A stretch of 34,018 nucleotides of DNA. It comes from Comamonadaceae bacterium. Lineage in GTDB: Bacteria; Pseudomonadota; Gammaproteobacteria; Burkholderiales; Burkholderiaceae_C. Shown here in pieces: positions 25,105 through 34,018 of the stretch. A program made the translations under genes and the position numbers. Each line of letters opens with the position of its first letter. Position 1 is the first letter of the stretch. Location of the stretch: the NCBI GenBank assembly GCA_947372865.1, contig CANBVJ010000037.1, positions 1-34,018 of the forward strand. Reading direction: 5' to 3'. The notes under the pieces were generated by a model that worked only from the letters and a program-made list of their open reading frames with translations, was not told where the DNA came from and searched no databases.

Positions 25105-27831
25105 ATGTTGACATTTCGCGAAGGCCAGGCCACCGCCACCACCGTGCGCCGGGGCGACTACACGCCCCCGGCGTTCTGGATTGACACCGTCGATTTGGCT
25201 TTTGATCTGGACCCGGCCAAAACCCGGGTGCTGAACAAGATGACGCTGCGGCGCAACCCAAACGTGCCCGCGCAAGCGCTGCGTCTGGACGGCGAAGAAC
25301 TCAATCTGGCGCGCGTGCTGGTCAATGGCGCGGGCACCTCATTCAAGATGGACGGCGAAAAACTGGTGCTGGAAAACCTGCCCGAAGGCCCTGAGCCCTT
25401 TGCGCTGGAAATTTTTACCACCTGCGCCCCGGTCAAAAACACCAAGCTCATGGGCTTGTACGTCAGCAACGATTCGTTTTTTACCCAATGCGAGGCCGAG
25501 GGCTTTAGGCGCATCACCTACTTTCTGGACCGCCCTGATGTGATGGCCAGCTACACGGTCACGCTGCGCGCCGACAAGGCCGCTTATCCGGTGCTGCTGT
25601 CCAACGGCAACCTGGTGGACCACGGCGATCTGCCAGACGGTCGCCACTTTGCGCAGTGGGTGGACCCGCACAAAAAGCCGGCCTATCTGTTTGCCCTGGT
25701 GGCCGGGCAGCTGGTATGCCGCGAACAGCGCATCAGCTCTCTGGCGGGCAAAGAACACTTGCTGCAGGTCTATGTGCGTCCCGGCGACCTGGACAAGACC
25801 GAGCACGCCATGAATTCGCTCATGGCTAGCGTGGCCTGGGACGAGGCACGCTTTGGCCTGCCGCTGGACCTGGAGCGCTTCATGATTGTGGCCACCAGCG
25901 ACTTCAATATGGGCGCCATGGAGAACAAGGGCCTGAACATCTTCAACACCAAGTACGTGCTGGCCAACCCGGCCACCGCCACGGACGTGGACTACGCCAA
26001 TATTGAGAGCGTGGTGGGCCATGAATACTTCCACAACTGGACCGGCAACCGCATTACCTGCCGGGACTGGTTTCAGTTGAGCCTCAAAGAAGGCTTAACG
26101 GTCTTTCGCGACCAGGAATTCAGCCAAGACCTGTGCGCTGACCCGTCAGCCCGCGCCGTCAAGCGCATCGAGGACGTGCGCGTGCTGCGCAGCGCCCAGT
26201 TTCCTGAGGACGCCGGCCCTATGGCGCACGCGGTGCGGCCCGACAGCTATGTAGAAATCAACAACTTCTACACCGTCACCATCTACGAAAAAGGTGCCGA
26301 AGTCGTGCGCATGATGCAAACCCTGGCGGCCCAGGGAGACGAAGCCAGTGGCCGCGCCGGGTTTGCGCGCGGCATGAAGCTGTATTTCGAGCGCTTTGAC
26401 GGCCAGGCCGTGACCTGCGACGACTTTGCCCAGGCCATTGCCGACGCCAACCCGGCTTCCAGCCTGGCCGCGCTCTTGCCCCAGTTCAAGCGCTGGTACA
26501 GCCAAGCCGGCACGCCGCACCTGACCGCCAGCGGCCAGTTTGACGCCGCCGCCCAGACCTACACGCTCACGCTCATGCAAAACTGCGCCCCGACGCCGGG
26601 CCAGGAGCCCAAAGCACCGTTTGTCATCCCGGTGCGCCTGGGGTTGGTGGGCGCGCAAAGCGGCAGCGCCCTGCCCCTGCAAACCGCCACAGGCAGCGCC
26701 GCCAGCCCGAACTACCTGCTGGTGATGACCGAGCAAAACCAGTCCATTACCTTCGTCAACGTGGCAGAAGAACCGGTGCCGTCCATCCTGCGCGGCTTTT
26801 CTGCACCGGTGGTGCTCGACTTTGAATACACCGACGCGCAACTGCTCGCGCTGCTGGCGCACGACAGCGACCCGTTCAACCGCTGGGAAGCCGGCCAGCG
26901 CCTGCTGCTGGGCTGCGCCCTGCGCGCCATTGCCGCCGCAACGGAGGCCGAGCCCGCGCAATTGCTGGACGCCACGCTCTTGGGCGCCCTGCGCGATGTG
27001 CTGCGCCACCCCACCTTAGACGCCGCGTTCAAAGAGCTGGTGCTTACGCTGCCGTCTGAGGTGTACATCGCCGAACAACTGGCTGTGGTCGATCCGCAGC
27101 GCATCCACACCGTGCGCGAAGCCATGCGCCTGCAACTGGCCACCGCGCTGTACGCCGATTGGGAGTGGGCCTATGCCACGCAACAAGACAGCGGCGGCTT
27201 TCGCCCGGACGCCACTTCGGCCGGGCGGCGCGCGCTGCTCGGGCAGGCGCTGGCCCATCTGTGCCTGGCGGCCAACGCCTCGGGCGACCCAGTGTGGCCG
27301 GGCAAGGCGCTGCAGCGCTTCAAAGACGCCAGCAATATGACCGACCAGGCCAACGCCCTGCAAGCCCTGATTGGCAGCGGCCACCCGCTGGCAGCACGGG
27401 CGCTGGCGCTGTTTCACGCCCAGTTCAAGGGCGAGCCCCTGGTCATCGACAAATGGTTTGCCATGCAGGCCGGCGCCTGCGACCGGGGCGGCCAGGTGCT
27501 GCGCGACGTACGCCAGTTGCAAGAGCACCCCGACTTCCAACTGCGCAACCCCAACCGTGCGCGCAGCGTGATCTTTAGCTACTGCAGCGCCAACCCCGGC
27601 GCCTTCCACCGCGCAGACGCCGCTGGTTATGTGTTCTGGAGCCAGCAGGTGATTGCGCTCGACGCCATCAACCCGCAGGTGGCCGCCCGCCTGGCGCGCG
27701 CCCTGGACCGCTGGAAACGCCTGGCCGAGCCCTACCGCAGCGGCGCGCGTGAGGCGCTGCAGCGGGTGGCCGCCAAGGCCGACCTGAGCAACGATGTGCG
27801 CGAGGTCATCGACCACGCGCTGGCTGAATAA
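25105..27831 (+). CDS. pepN: Aminopeptidase N (M1 family)
   Basis: This zinc metallopeptidase removes N-terminal residues from peptides in the cytoplasm during protein turnover. It has 908 residues, slightly longer than the usual 870-890. The substrate N-terminus motif GAMEN is at 270-274, the zinc motif HEYFHNW begins at residue 306, and the third ligand Glu lies in [14 protein letters not shown] (about 329). The long helical C-terminal domain is complete. The ATG at 25105 is preceded by CAGGAGAG at the right distance; the open frame continues upstream to 24850 only as a shadow of prfB. It is probably co-transcribed with prfB and followed 20 bases later by fbp. Confidence 0.97.
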   Translation: MLTFREGQATATTVRRGDYTPPAFWIDTVDLAFDLDPAKTRVLNKMTLRRNPNVPAQALRLDGEELNLARVLVNGAGTSFKMDGEKLVLENLPEGPEPFALEIFTTCAPVKNTKLMGLYVSNDSFFTQCEAEGFRRITYFLDRPDVMASYTVTLRADKAAYPVLLSNGNLVDHGDLPDGRHFAQWVDPHKKPAYLFALVAGQLVCREQRISSLAGKEHLLQVYVRPGDLDKTEHAMNSLMASVAWDEARFGLPLDLERFMIVATSDFNMGAMENKGLNIFNTKYVLANPATATDVDYANIESVVGHEYFHNWTGNRITCRDWFQLSLKEGLTVFRDQEFSQDLCADPSARAVKRIEDVRVLRSAQFPEDAGPMAHAVRPDSYVEINNFYTVTIYEKGAEVVRMMQTLAAQGDEASGRAGFARGMKLYFERFDGQAVTCDDFAQAIADANPASSLAALLPQFKRWYSQAGTPHLTASGQFDAAAQTYTLTLMQNCAPTPGQEPKAPFVIPVRLGLVGAQSGSALPLQTATGSAASPNYLLVMTEQNQSITFVNVAEEPVPSILRGFSAPVVLDFEYTDAQLLALLAHDSDPFNRWEAGQRLLLGCALRAIAAATEAEPAQLLDATLLGALRDVLRHPTLDAAFKELVLTLPSEVYIAEQLAVVDPQRIHTVREAMRLQLATALYADWEWAYATQQDSGGFRPDATSAGRRALLGQALAHLCLAANASGDPVWPGKALQRFKDASNMTDQANALQALIGSGHPLAARALALFHAQFKGEPLVIDKWFAMQAGACDRGGQVLRDVRQLQEHPDFQLRNPNRARSVIFSYCSANPGAFHRADAAGYVFWSQQVIALDAINPQVAARLARALDRWKRLAEPYRSGAREALQRVAAKADLSNDVREVIDHALAE

Positions 27832-27851
27832 ACGTTCCACAAGGCAAATCC

Positions 27852-28856
27852 ATGGCAAACCCCATTTCCCTGACCCGCTACCTGGTGGAGCAACAACGCG
27901 TTGACGGCACCATTCCAGCGCAACTGCGCCTGCTGCTTGAAGTGGTGGCGCGCGCTTGCAAAAGCATCAGCCACGCCGTCAACAAAGGCGCTTTAGGCGG
28001 CGTGCTAGGCGCGGCGCAGACCGAAAACGTGCAAGGCGAGATCCAGAAAAAGCTCGACATCATCGCCAACGAAGTGCTGATTGAGGCCAACGAATGGGGT
28101 GGCCATCTGGCGGCCATGGCCAGCGAGGAGATGGAAGACATCTACGTCGTGCCCAACCGCTACCCGCAGGGCGAATACCTGCTGCTGTTTGACCCTTTGG
28201 ACGGTTCGAGCAATATCGACGTCAACGTGAGCATCGGCACGATTTTTAGCGTACTGCGCAAGCCTGAAGGCCCGGCTGTTACCGAAGGCGACTTTTTGCA
28301 GTCTGGCAGCCAGCAAGTGGCCGCCGGTTACTGCGTCTATGGTCCGCAAACCACGCTGGTGCTGACCGTGGGACGGGGCGTGGCCATGTTCACGCTGGAC
28401 CGCGAACAGGGCTCGTTTGTGCTGACACAAGAGCACGTCCAAGTGCCCGAGGACACGCAAGAATTTGCCATTAACATGAGCAATATGCGCCACTGGGACG
28501 CGCCCACGTGCCGCTATGTTGACGAATGCCTGCAAGGCACCGAAGGCCCGCGCGGCAAGAACTTCAATATGCGCTGGATTGCCAGCATGGTGGCTGACGT
28601 GCACCGCATCCTCACGCGCGGCGGCGTCTTTATGTACCCCTGGGACAAGCGCGAACCCCACAAGCCCGGCAAACTGCGCCTGATGTACGAAGCCAACCCC
28701 ATGAGCTGGTTGATCGAACAAGCTGGTGGTGCCTCCACCAACGGTCACCAACGCATCTTAGAAATCCAACCCACGCAACTGCACCAACGTGTGAGCGTGG
28801 TGCTGGGTTCTAAGAATGAAGTGGAACGTGTGACGCGTTATCACACAGAAAAATAA
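27852..28856 (+). CDS. fbp: Fructose-1,6-bisphosphatase class I
   Basis: This enzyme hydrolyses fructose-1,6-bisphosphate to fructose-6-phosphate in gluconeogenesis (and in the Calvin cycle, where present). It is a class I enzyme of 334 residues with the metal-binding motif [10 protein letters not shown] at 114-123 and acidic ligands Glu92-Glu93. The C-terminal sugar-binding motif [21 protein letters not shown] is intact. An AAGG ribosome site sits shortly before the ATG. The gene lies 20 bases after pepN. Codon choice and GC content change inside its last 120-150 bases, where it begins to resemble the lower-GC kinase gene that starts three bases after its stop. Confidence 0.97.
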   Translation: MANPISLTRYLVEQQRVDGTIPAQLRLLLEVVARACKSISHAVNKGALGGVLGAAQTENVQGEIQKKLDIIANEVLIEANEWGGHLAAMASEEMEDIYVVPNRYPQGEYLLLFDPLDGSSNIDVNVSIGTIFSVLRKPEGPAVTEGDFLQSGSQQVAAGYCVYGPQTTLVLTVGRGVAMFTLDREQGSFVLTQEHVQVPEDTQEFAINMSNMRHWDAPTCRYVDECLQGTEGPRGKNFNMRWIASMVADVHRILTRGGVFMYPWDKREPHKPGKLRLMYEANPMSWLIEQAGGASTNGHQRILEIQPTQLHQRVSVVLGSKNEVERVTRYHTEK

Positions 28857-28859
28857 ACC

Positions 28860-30755
28860 TTGTCGATCCCGTCATGCGTTCGCTGCTTTGTTCTAGCGTG
28901 CCTGCTGATGGGCGCAAGCACATGGGCAATTGCGGATGTGTCAGACCACATCACAGCACGCGCCTATTGGGAAGACACGACCGAACTTGCGAACCTGCAA
29001 GAAGCCCAAGCACACGCCTTCACGCCTTATAAAGGCGTTCTAAGTCGTGGCTACACGTCCGCAGCCACTTGGGTGCAACTAGACATCACGCCCCCCAAAC
29101 AGGCAAAAGCGGATGACAAACTCATCCTGCGAATTCGGCCCATTTATTTGGATGAGGTCACCCTCTTTGACCCCCTCGACACGCGTGGTCAGCTGCGGCA
29201 AACGGGCGATCAGATCAACTACAAGTTGGAAGAGTACAAATCGTTGTCACACACGTTTGTCATTCCTGCCGGTAACCGGCCTCGCCAAATTTGGTTGCGT
29301 GTCAAAGCGACCAGCACGACCTTGATGCATGTCGAAGCGCTCTCTGTGGAGGACATGCAAATCGACGAGCACAGGTTGCTGCTTGCCTACTATTTCTCGT
29401 TGTCACTCATCCTCGTCTTTTTGATTGTGGTGTTGATCAACTGGCTCAACTACCGTGAGTTTTTGTATGCGGTCTTTGTGGTTCGTAACGCTATTTACTT
29501 TGTCTACACGGCGGCATTTTTTGGGTTTCACCGCTACCTCTTGGGCGATTGGGTCGACGCCAAATACCTTGACCAAATCTACAACTGGTTGGTCGTCGGC
29601 ACCACGGCTTTTTCGTTCTGGTTTGAAACACGATTTCTGAGTGAATACGAGCCCCCCTTGTGGGCCAAAAACATTTTCCGCATCATGTTTGCATGGTCAG
29701 CTGTCGCAGCCGTCATGCTTGGACTGGGTTTTACAAACTTGGGCCTCAAAGTCAACATGCTGCTCAACTGCGCAGGCATTTTGGTCTTATTGGCATTGGC
29801 TTGGATTTTTATTGATGACAACCAATCAGCCACGCCACGCACAGCGTCCTTGCTGAAAAAGAAATTTGTGATCGGCTACTACCTCATCATCACTGCGCTG
29901 CTCATGTTCAGCGTCCTGCCCTACTTGGGCAAGATGGCGGGTAGCGAGTTCTCGGCCAACGGTCTTGTCTATTACGCCTTGATCTCTGGTCTAGACATGA
30001 CCATCTTGATGCAGTTGCGAGCGAACCAACTTCGCAAAGCCAACATCCAAATTACGCAAGATTTACTGCTGTCACACCAACAAGTGAAATTCGAAAAAAT
30101 TCGCAGAGAAGAACAAAGTCAACTCCTCACCATGCTGATGCATGAGCTCAAAAATCCACTCGCCGTGATTGACTTGGCGCAACAAACCTCGGACGACTCA
30201 CGAACCAAAGAATACGTCAACCGCAACGTCAGCATCATCCGAAACGTGCTCGACCGATGTTTAAGTGCAGACCGTTTGTCTGACGGCAGACTCACCATCA
30301 GCAAACAACGTGTGGACTTGGTTGAGCTCATGGATGACTTGATGGCGCAAGACGCCAACCCCCTGCAACGTGTGCTTCCCACGTACTCAGGCAACGCCAC
30401 CACCGTGCATACCGACTACGAATGTTTGCGCATCGTGCTGAGCAATCTGATCGACAACGCCAGGCGCTATGGCGATGCAGACCAGCCCATTCAAATCGCG
30501 GTGGATGCCAAACGCAACCAGGCTGGTGTGGCAGGTGTGTCCATCACGGTTGCCAACAAACCGGGCCTTGCCTCATGGCCAGATGTGGGCAAGGTGTTTC
30601 AAAAATATTACCGAAGCACGGGTGCCAAATCCATCTCAGGCACAGGGCTGGGCTTATTTTTGGTCAGCAGCATTTGCACCTTGCTCGGTGGCACATGCGC
30701 GTACACGCCAGACAACACCCATGTGAAGTTCACCGTATGGCTACCCAACAACTGA
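28860..30755 (+). CDS. Membrane sensor histidine kinase, 7TMR-DISM type
   Basis: This 631-residue inner-membrane sensor has a signal peptide (about 1-26, ending near WAIA) and a periplasmic DISMED2-like beta-sandwich (about 30-165, with TSAATWVQLDI and IWLRVKATSTTLMHVE). A seven-transmembrane DISM segment (about 172-390) and a coiled linker follow. The dimerisation helix carries the phospho-accepting His428 (LLTMLMHELKNPLAV), and the HATPase domain has N-box SNLIDNARRYG and GTGLGLFLV. The periplasmic domain of this class is thought to bind carbohydrate-like ligands. The start is taken as TTG at 28860, three bases after fbp; an internal ATG would damage the signal peptide. Its 3' end overlaps the response regulator, and base composition is lower in GC than upstream genes. 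Confidence 0.9.
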   Translation: MSIPSCVRCFVLACLLMGASTWAIADVSDHITARAYWEDTTELANLQEAQAHAFTPYKGVLSRGYTSAATWVQLDITPPKQAKADDKLILRIRPIYLDEVTLFDPLDTRGQLRQTGDQINYKLEEYKSLSHTFVIPAGNRPRQIWLRVKATSTTLMHVEALSVEDMQIDEHRLLLAYYFSLSLILVFLIVVLINWLNYREFLYAVFVVRNAIYFVYTAAFFGFHRYLLGDWVDAKYLDQIYNWLVVGTTAFSFWFETRFLSEYEPPLWAKNIFRIMFAWSAVAAVMLGLGFTNLGLKVNMLLNCAGILVLLALAWIFIDDNQSATPRTASLLKKKFVIGYYLIITALLMFSVLPYLGKMAGSEFSANGLVYYALISGLDMTILMQLRANQLRKANIQITQDLLLSHQQVKFEKIRREEQSQLLTMLMHELKNPLAVIDLAQQTSDDSRTKEYVNRNVSIIRNVLDRCLSADRLSDGRLTISKQRVDLVELMDDLMAQDANPLQRVLPTYSGNATTVHTDYECLRIVLSNLIDNARRYGDADQPIQIAVDAKRNQAGVAGVSITVANKPGLASWPDVGKVFQKYYRSTGAKSISGTGLGLFLVSSICTLLGGTCAYTPDNTHVKFTVWLPNN

Positions 30756-31429
30756 ACCTTGTCGTCGTCGAAGACAACAACGACCTGCGCACCTTGCTGT
30801 GCATGGCCTTGCGCAAAGATGGCCATCGCGTCACCCCCCTCTCGTGCGCAGAAGAGCTAGAAGACCAAGCCGGCAGCGACCATGCAGATGCCTTCTTGAT
30901 CGACATCAACCTGCCCGGTGAAGACGGCCTCAGCTTGGCACAGCGTATTCGCAAAGCACACCCCTTGGTGGGCATCATCATCTTGTCAGCGCGCTCAGCG
31001 TTGGACGACAAATTGAATGGGTACGACTGCGGTGCAGACATCTACCTCACCAAACCCGTCTCGTTGCCCGAGCTATCTGCGGCGCTGCGCAGTTTTGCGC
31101 GGCGCAGAATTGCCACCCTCAAGCACCTCACCCCCGAAGGCTTGACCCTCAACAAACTCGAACTGCACGGTCAACAAAGCGCGGTGAAGCTCACCACGCA
31201 AGAAGCCATCGTCTTAACCGCTTTGGCCAGAGCACCGGCAGGCCGTTTAGAAACATGGCAAATCGCCGACTTGTTGGATGCAGATGTGGACGAATCTTTC
31301 AAATCCAGCCTTGCCGTGCGCATGGTGCGATTGCGCAAAAAGCTCACAGATGCGGGGGCTGAGGGCCTGGTGATTGAATCATTGCGAAATATCGGTTATC
31401 AATTAGCAATACACATTGAAATCATTTAA
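30737..31429 (+). CDS. Response regulator with winged-helix DNA-binding output
   Basis: This transcription regulator of 230 residues has an N-terminal receiver domain (about 5-115) with acidic pocket VVEDNN, the phosphorylated Asp56 (FLIDINLPGEDG) and Lys106 (YLTKPVS). The C-terminal winged helix (about 135-228, LTTQEAIVLTALA to SLRNIGYQLA) is of the OmpR/PhoB type. The ATG lies inside the 3' end of the kinase gene (19-base overlap), so the pair is cotranslated and almost certainly cognate. The tpsB2 gene starts 86 bases downstream on the same strand. Regulation of that secretion locus is the natural hypothesis, not shown directly. Confidence 0.92.
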   Translation: MATQQLNLVVVEDNNDLRTLLCMALRKDGHRVTPLSCAEELEDQAGSDHADAFLIDINLPGEDGLSLAQRIRKAHPLVGIIILSARSALDDKLNGYDCGADIYLTKPVSLPELSAALRSFARRRIATLKHLTPEGLTLNKLELHGQQSAVKLTTQEAIVLTALARAPAGRLETWQIADLLDADVDESFKSSLAVRMVRLRKKLTDAGAEGLVIESLRNIGYQLAIHIEII

Positions 31430-31515
31430 TATCAAAGTTACGTTTTGTAGTTTGCGGTAATAAAACAAACCTAGGGTTTTCAACAATTCAGACTGGCTTC
31501 GATATGTCTGCTTGA
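31430..31515 (+). promoter_or_regulatory. AT-rich leader upstream of tpsB2
   Basis: These 86 bases between the response regulator and tpsB2 are AT-rich and would hold a tpsB2 promoter if it is not transcribed with the kinase genes. No confident -35/-10 pair, terminator or direct repeats of an OmpR-type box were found. The tpsB2 ATG lacks a good ribosome site. Confidence 0.3.
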
Positions 31516-33246
31516 ATGACCCATTTCCAATCTCTAAAAAACCATGCGGCGCGACTGACCGCAACCGCCTTGGCAAGCATCACATGCTGCGCGCAAGCGG
31601 TGACGCCGCTGCCAGATGCAGGCGCCCTGTTGCGTCAAACGGAGCAAGGCTTACAGCTGCAAACGCCGCCAGCAACCGTTCATCGCCGTGAAGCACCGCC
31701 ACCCGCGATGGTGCAGCTGGGCCAAGCCACAGTCACCGTGAAACGTTTTGTCTTTGCAGGCAACACCTTGGTCAGCAACGAAGCCTTGCAAGCCTGCGTC
31801 GCCAGCTACCTGAACCGTCCGTTGAACTTCAACGCGCTGCAAGCCGCTGCGGCTGCCGTGGCGCAGACCTACCGCGAGGCGGGCTGGCTCGTCACCGCCT
31901 ATTTGCCAAAACAAGAAATTAGCAGTGGCGAAGTGACCCTTCAAATCATTGAAGCCGTGTTGGGCAAAGTCAGCGTGCAGCCGCCACAACCGCAGCGCGT
32001 GCCAGCACAACGCTTGATTCAAATCTTTGAATCACACCAAGCCAAGGGCGCCCCCTTGCAAGCCGATCGCGTGGACCGCGCATTGCTGTTGCTGGATGAC
32101 TTACCCGGCGTCATGGTGAACGGGAATTTGCAAGCCGGTGACTCGCACAGCGAAACCGACATGGTGCTCAACGTGGTCGACGAACCAGGCATCCAAGGTG
32201 ATGTCAGCACAGACAACTACGGCACCCCCTCGTTAGGCATTGCACGCGCCAGCCTCAACACCCACCTCAACAGCCCCCTGCGCTGGGGCGACCAGCTGTC
32301 ACTCAACGCCCTTCAAAGCCAAGGCAGTGCCTACACGCGCTTGGCCTACAGCGTGCCCTTGGGTGACGATGGTTGGCGCGCACAAGCGCGTGGCACACAC
32401 ATGAGCCACCACTTGATTGGCGATTTGGAGGCCACGCAGGGCCATGGCAATGCCCGCACCCACGGTGCAGAACTCAGCTATCCCTTGCAGCGCAGCCAAA
32501 CCAGCAACCTCAACCTGAGCGTGGGCTACGACATCAAGCAGTATGAAAACTTTGACAGCACAGGCCTCACCTCGCGCTATCAAGCACGTGCGTCTAGCGT
32601 GGCCCTGTCGGGCAACCGCATCGACGCCAGTGCAAGCACCAACAACTTCGGGCTCACCTGGGTCAGCGGCAACATCGACTTAAGCGATGCACCCGCAGCC
32701 TATACAAGCGGCATCCTCAATGGCGCCAACACAGCAGGCCGCTACAACCGCTGGACGCTTAACCTGAGCCGCCTGCAACCCGTGACGACGAACACCGCTG
32801 TGTGGCTGGCTTATGCCGCGCAGTTCGCCGACAAAAACCTCGATTCGTCTGAAAAAATTTACCTCGAAGGACCCACCGGTGTTCGCGCCTATGGCGGTGG
32901 TGCCACCGGCTTGGGCGGCAGCGAAGGCCAAACCTTCACCGCCGAGTTGCGCCACAACCTGAATGAAAACTGGCGCCTCACCGAGTTTTATGACTACGCC
33001 CGCGCACGCATCAACCTAAACAACCTCAAAGCCGATGGCACAGGCCCCATCACGGATGTGAACAACTTCCAATTGAAAGGCTTTGGTTTCACCCTAGCTT
33101 GGCAAAGCGTCAAAGGCATCGACCTCAAAGCCACCACAGCACGGCGCATTGGCAAGAACCCGAACCCCAACGCAACCACCGGGCAAGACCAAGACGGCAC
33201 CTACAAAAACCCACGTTACTGGCTCAGCGCCACGATGGCCTTTTAA
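31516..33246 (+). CDS. TpsB2: second FhaC/ShlB/HecB-family two-partner secretion transporter
   Basis: This outer-membrane transporter of 576 residues is paralogous to TpsB1. It has a signal peptide (about 1-28, cleavage after CCAQA), a linker and a POTRA region (VKRFVFAGNTLVSNEALQ, then LQIIEAVLGKV). The barrel has loop-6 motif GVRAYGGGATG, and the chain ends in Phe (LSATMAF). Blocks shared with TpsB1 include EAVLGKV, DRALLL-DDLPGV, QGS-YTRLA/YARVS, and the C-terminal GKNPNPN...TGQDQDGT segment (TpsB1: GDNPNPTSTGRDQDGT). Its stop is nine bases before the tpsA2 start, so the two form an operon. GC content is lower than that of TpsB1, suggesting a separate history. Confidence 0.94.
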   Translation: MTHFQSLKNHAARLTATALASITCCAQAVTPLPDAGALLRQTEQGLQLQTPPATVHRREAPPPAMVQLGQATVTVKRFVFAGNTLVSNEALQACVASYLNRPLNFNALQAAAAAVAQTYREAGWLVTAYLPKQEISSGEVTLQIIEAVLGKVSVQPPQPQRVPAQRLIQIFESHQAKGAPLQADRVDRALLLLDDLPGVMVNGNLQAGDSHSETDMVLNVVDEPGIQGDVSTDNYGTPSLGIARASLNTHLNSPLRWGDQLSLNALQSQGSAYTRLAYSVPLGDDGWRAQARGTHMSHHLIGDLEATQGHGNARTHGAELSYPLQRSQTSNLNLSVGYDIKQYENFDSTGLTSRYQARASSVALSGNRIDASASTNNFGLTWVSGNIDLSDAPAAYTSGILNGANTAGRYNRWTLNLSRLQPVTTNTAVWLAYAAQFADKNLDSSEKIYLEGPTGVRAYGGGATGLGGSEGQTFTAELRHNLNENWRLTEFYDYARARINLNNLKADGTGPITDVNNFQLKGFGFTLAWQSVKGIDLKATTARRIGKNPNPNATTGQDQDGTYKNPRYWLSATMAF

Positions 33247-33255
33247 CCACAACGC

Positions 33256-34018
33256 ATGAAAGAGCACGCGAGTTTTAACCGTTGCTATCGGCTGCTGTGG
33301 TCCGGCACCACAGCGCAATGGAAACCCGTGCCCGAAACCGCCCGCACCGCCAAAAAAGGTGGGCGCGGTAAAGCCGCCAACACCTTGACACTGGCGGGCG
33401 TCTTGCCCGGTGTGGCCATGAGCTTGTTTGTCATGTCCAACCTGGCGGCCCAGCCACCGCCTGCCCCACCCACAGCACCTGCGATCACGCAGCTGCCCAC
33501 GGGCGGCAACGTGGTTGGCGGGCAAGCCACCATCAGCCAAAGCGCCATTGCCACAGCCGCCAACATGGTGGTCAACCAGACCAGCCAACGCGCCATCATT
33601 GACTGGCGCAGTTTCAACCTAGGCGCTGCGGCCACGGTGCAGTTTGTGCAGCCCAATGCGCAATCGGTCATCTTGAACCGTGTGTTGGACCCTAACCCCA
33701 CGCAGGTGTTTGGCCGCATCAACGCCAACGGGCAAGTGTTCTTGACCAACCCGTATGGCGTGTACTTCGCACCCACAGCCACCGTGGACGTGGGTGGCTT
33801 GGTAGCGACCACCTACAACATCCGCAATGAAGACTTCATGTCGGGCTTCTACCGCTTTGAGCGCAGTGGCAGTACGGGCAGCGTGGTCAACGAAGGTGCC
33901 CTGCGCGCCAACGCCGGCGGCTACATTGCCCTGCTCGCACCTGAGGTGCAAAACAGCGGCTTGGTGCTGGCCCGTGCGGGCACTGTGGCGTTTGCCGCGG
34001 GCGAACAAGTCACCCTCA
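33256..34018 (+). CDS. TpsA2: filamentous haemagglutinin-like exoprotein, N-terminal part (runs off the window)
   Basis: Open from the ATG at 33256 to the window edge (254 codons seen). It opens with an extended signal peptide region (FNRCYRLLWSGTTAQWKPVPE), a lysine-rich linker and a hydrophobic core (LTLAGVLPGVAMSLFVMSNLAAQ). The TPS domain follows, with QSVILNRVLDPNPTQVFGRI, NANGQVFLTNPYGVYF, and LLAPEVQNSGLVLARAGTVAFAAGEQ. It aligns through this whole stretch with TpsA1, but its NPNG motif has become NPYG. It should be the substrate of TpsB2, encoded nine bases upstream. The passenger and its function lie outside the window. Confidence 0.92.
   Translation, partial: MKEHASFNRCYRLLWSGTTAQWKPVPETARTAKKGGRGKAANTLTLAGVLPGVAMSLFVMSNLAAQPPPAPPTAPAITQLPTGGNVVGGQATISQSAIATAANMVVNQTSQRAIIDWRSFNLGAAATVQFVQPNAQSVILNRVLDPNPTQVFGRINANGQVFLTNPYGVYFAPTATVDVGGLVATTYNIRNEDFMSGFYRFERSGSTGSVVNEGALRANAGGYIALLAPEVQNSGLVLARAGTVAFAAGEQVTL

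Overview
The window looks like chromosomal DNA of a betaproteobacterium, most likely order Burkholderiales and close to Comamonadaceae. This rests on the high GC content, the gene blocks yqgE-ruvX-pyrR-pyrB-pyrC'-plsC and rubredoxin-thiD-like-hemL, and a dispersed-type GC-rich palindromic repeat. The taxonomic call is inference from gene order and family resemblance; no database search was possible.

Layout. Positions 1-7882 (minus strand) hold a two-partner secretion locus: an outer-membrane transporter (TpsB1) followed by a giant repeat-rich exoprotein (TpsA1). The tpsA1 frame is interrupted by one TAG at 2613-2615 but stays open from there to the window edge. Positions 8074-12794 (minus) are a tightly packed run: yqgE, ruvX, pyrR, pyrB, a dihydroorotase pseudo-enzyme and plsC. 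A photolyase (12816-14300, plus) follows. Next come an HTH-MNT nucleotidyltransferase plus HEPN pair with operator-like palindromes (14320-15358, minus), then rubredoxin (minus) divergent from a thiD-like kinase and hemL (plus). Positions 18017-21049 (minus) carry an acyl-CoA synthetase and an aldo/keto reductase. An alpha/beta hydrolase, an ETHE1/Blh-like metallo-hydrolase and two YeeE/YedE-type membrane half-proteins fill 21057-23892. Then prfB (with its programmed frameshift), pepN and fbp run along the plus strand.

From about 28.7 kb the base composition drops. The rest of the window (28860-34018, plus) is a sensor kinase of the 7TMR-DISM type, its response regulator, a second tpsB and the start of a second tpsA. 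The two secretion loci are paralogous, face outward and enclose about 23 kb of mostly housekeeping genes. The kinase/regulator pair sits directly upstream of tpsB2 and may control it.

No rRNA, tRNA, CRISPR array, insertion sequence or prophage gene was recognised. No stretch longer than 300 bases lacks a gene; the longest intergenic gap is about 190 bases. The most interesting items are the nonsense codon in the giant exoprotein, the HEPN/MNT module with two operator-like sites 21 bp apart, the metal-ligand-less dihydroorotase, the duplicated 75-bp repeat inside the pyrR reading frame, and the lower-GC kinase-regulator-TPS block whose boundary falls inside fbp.
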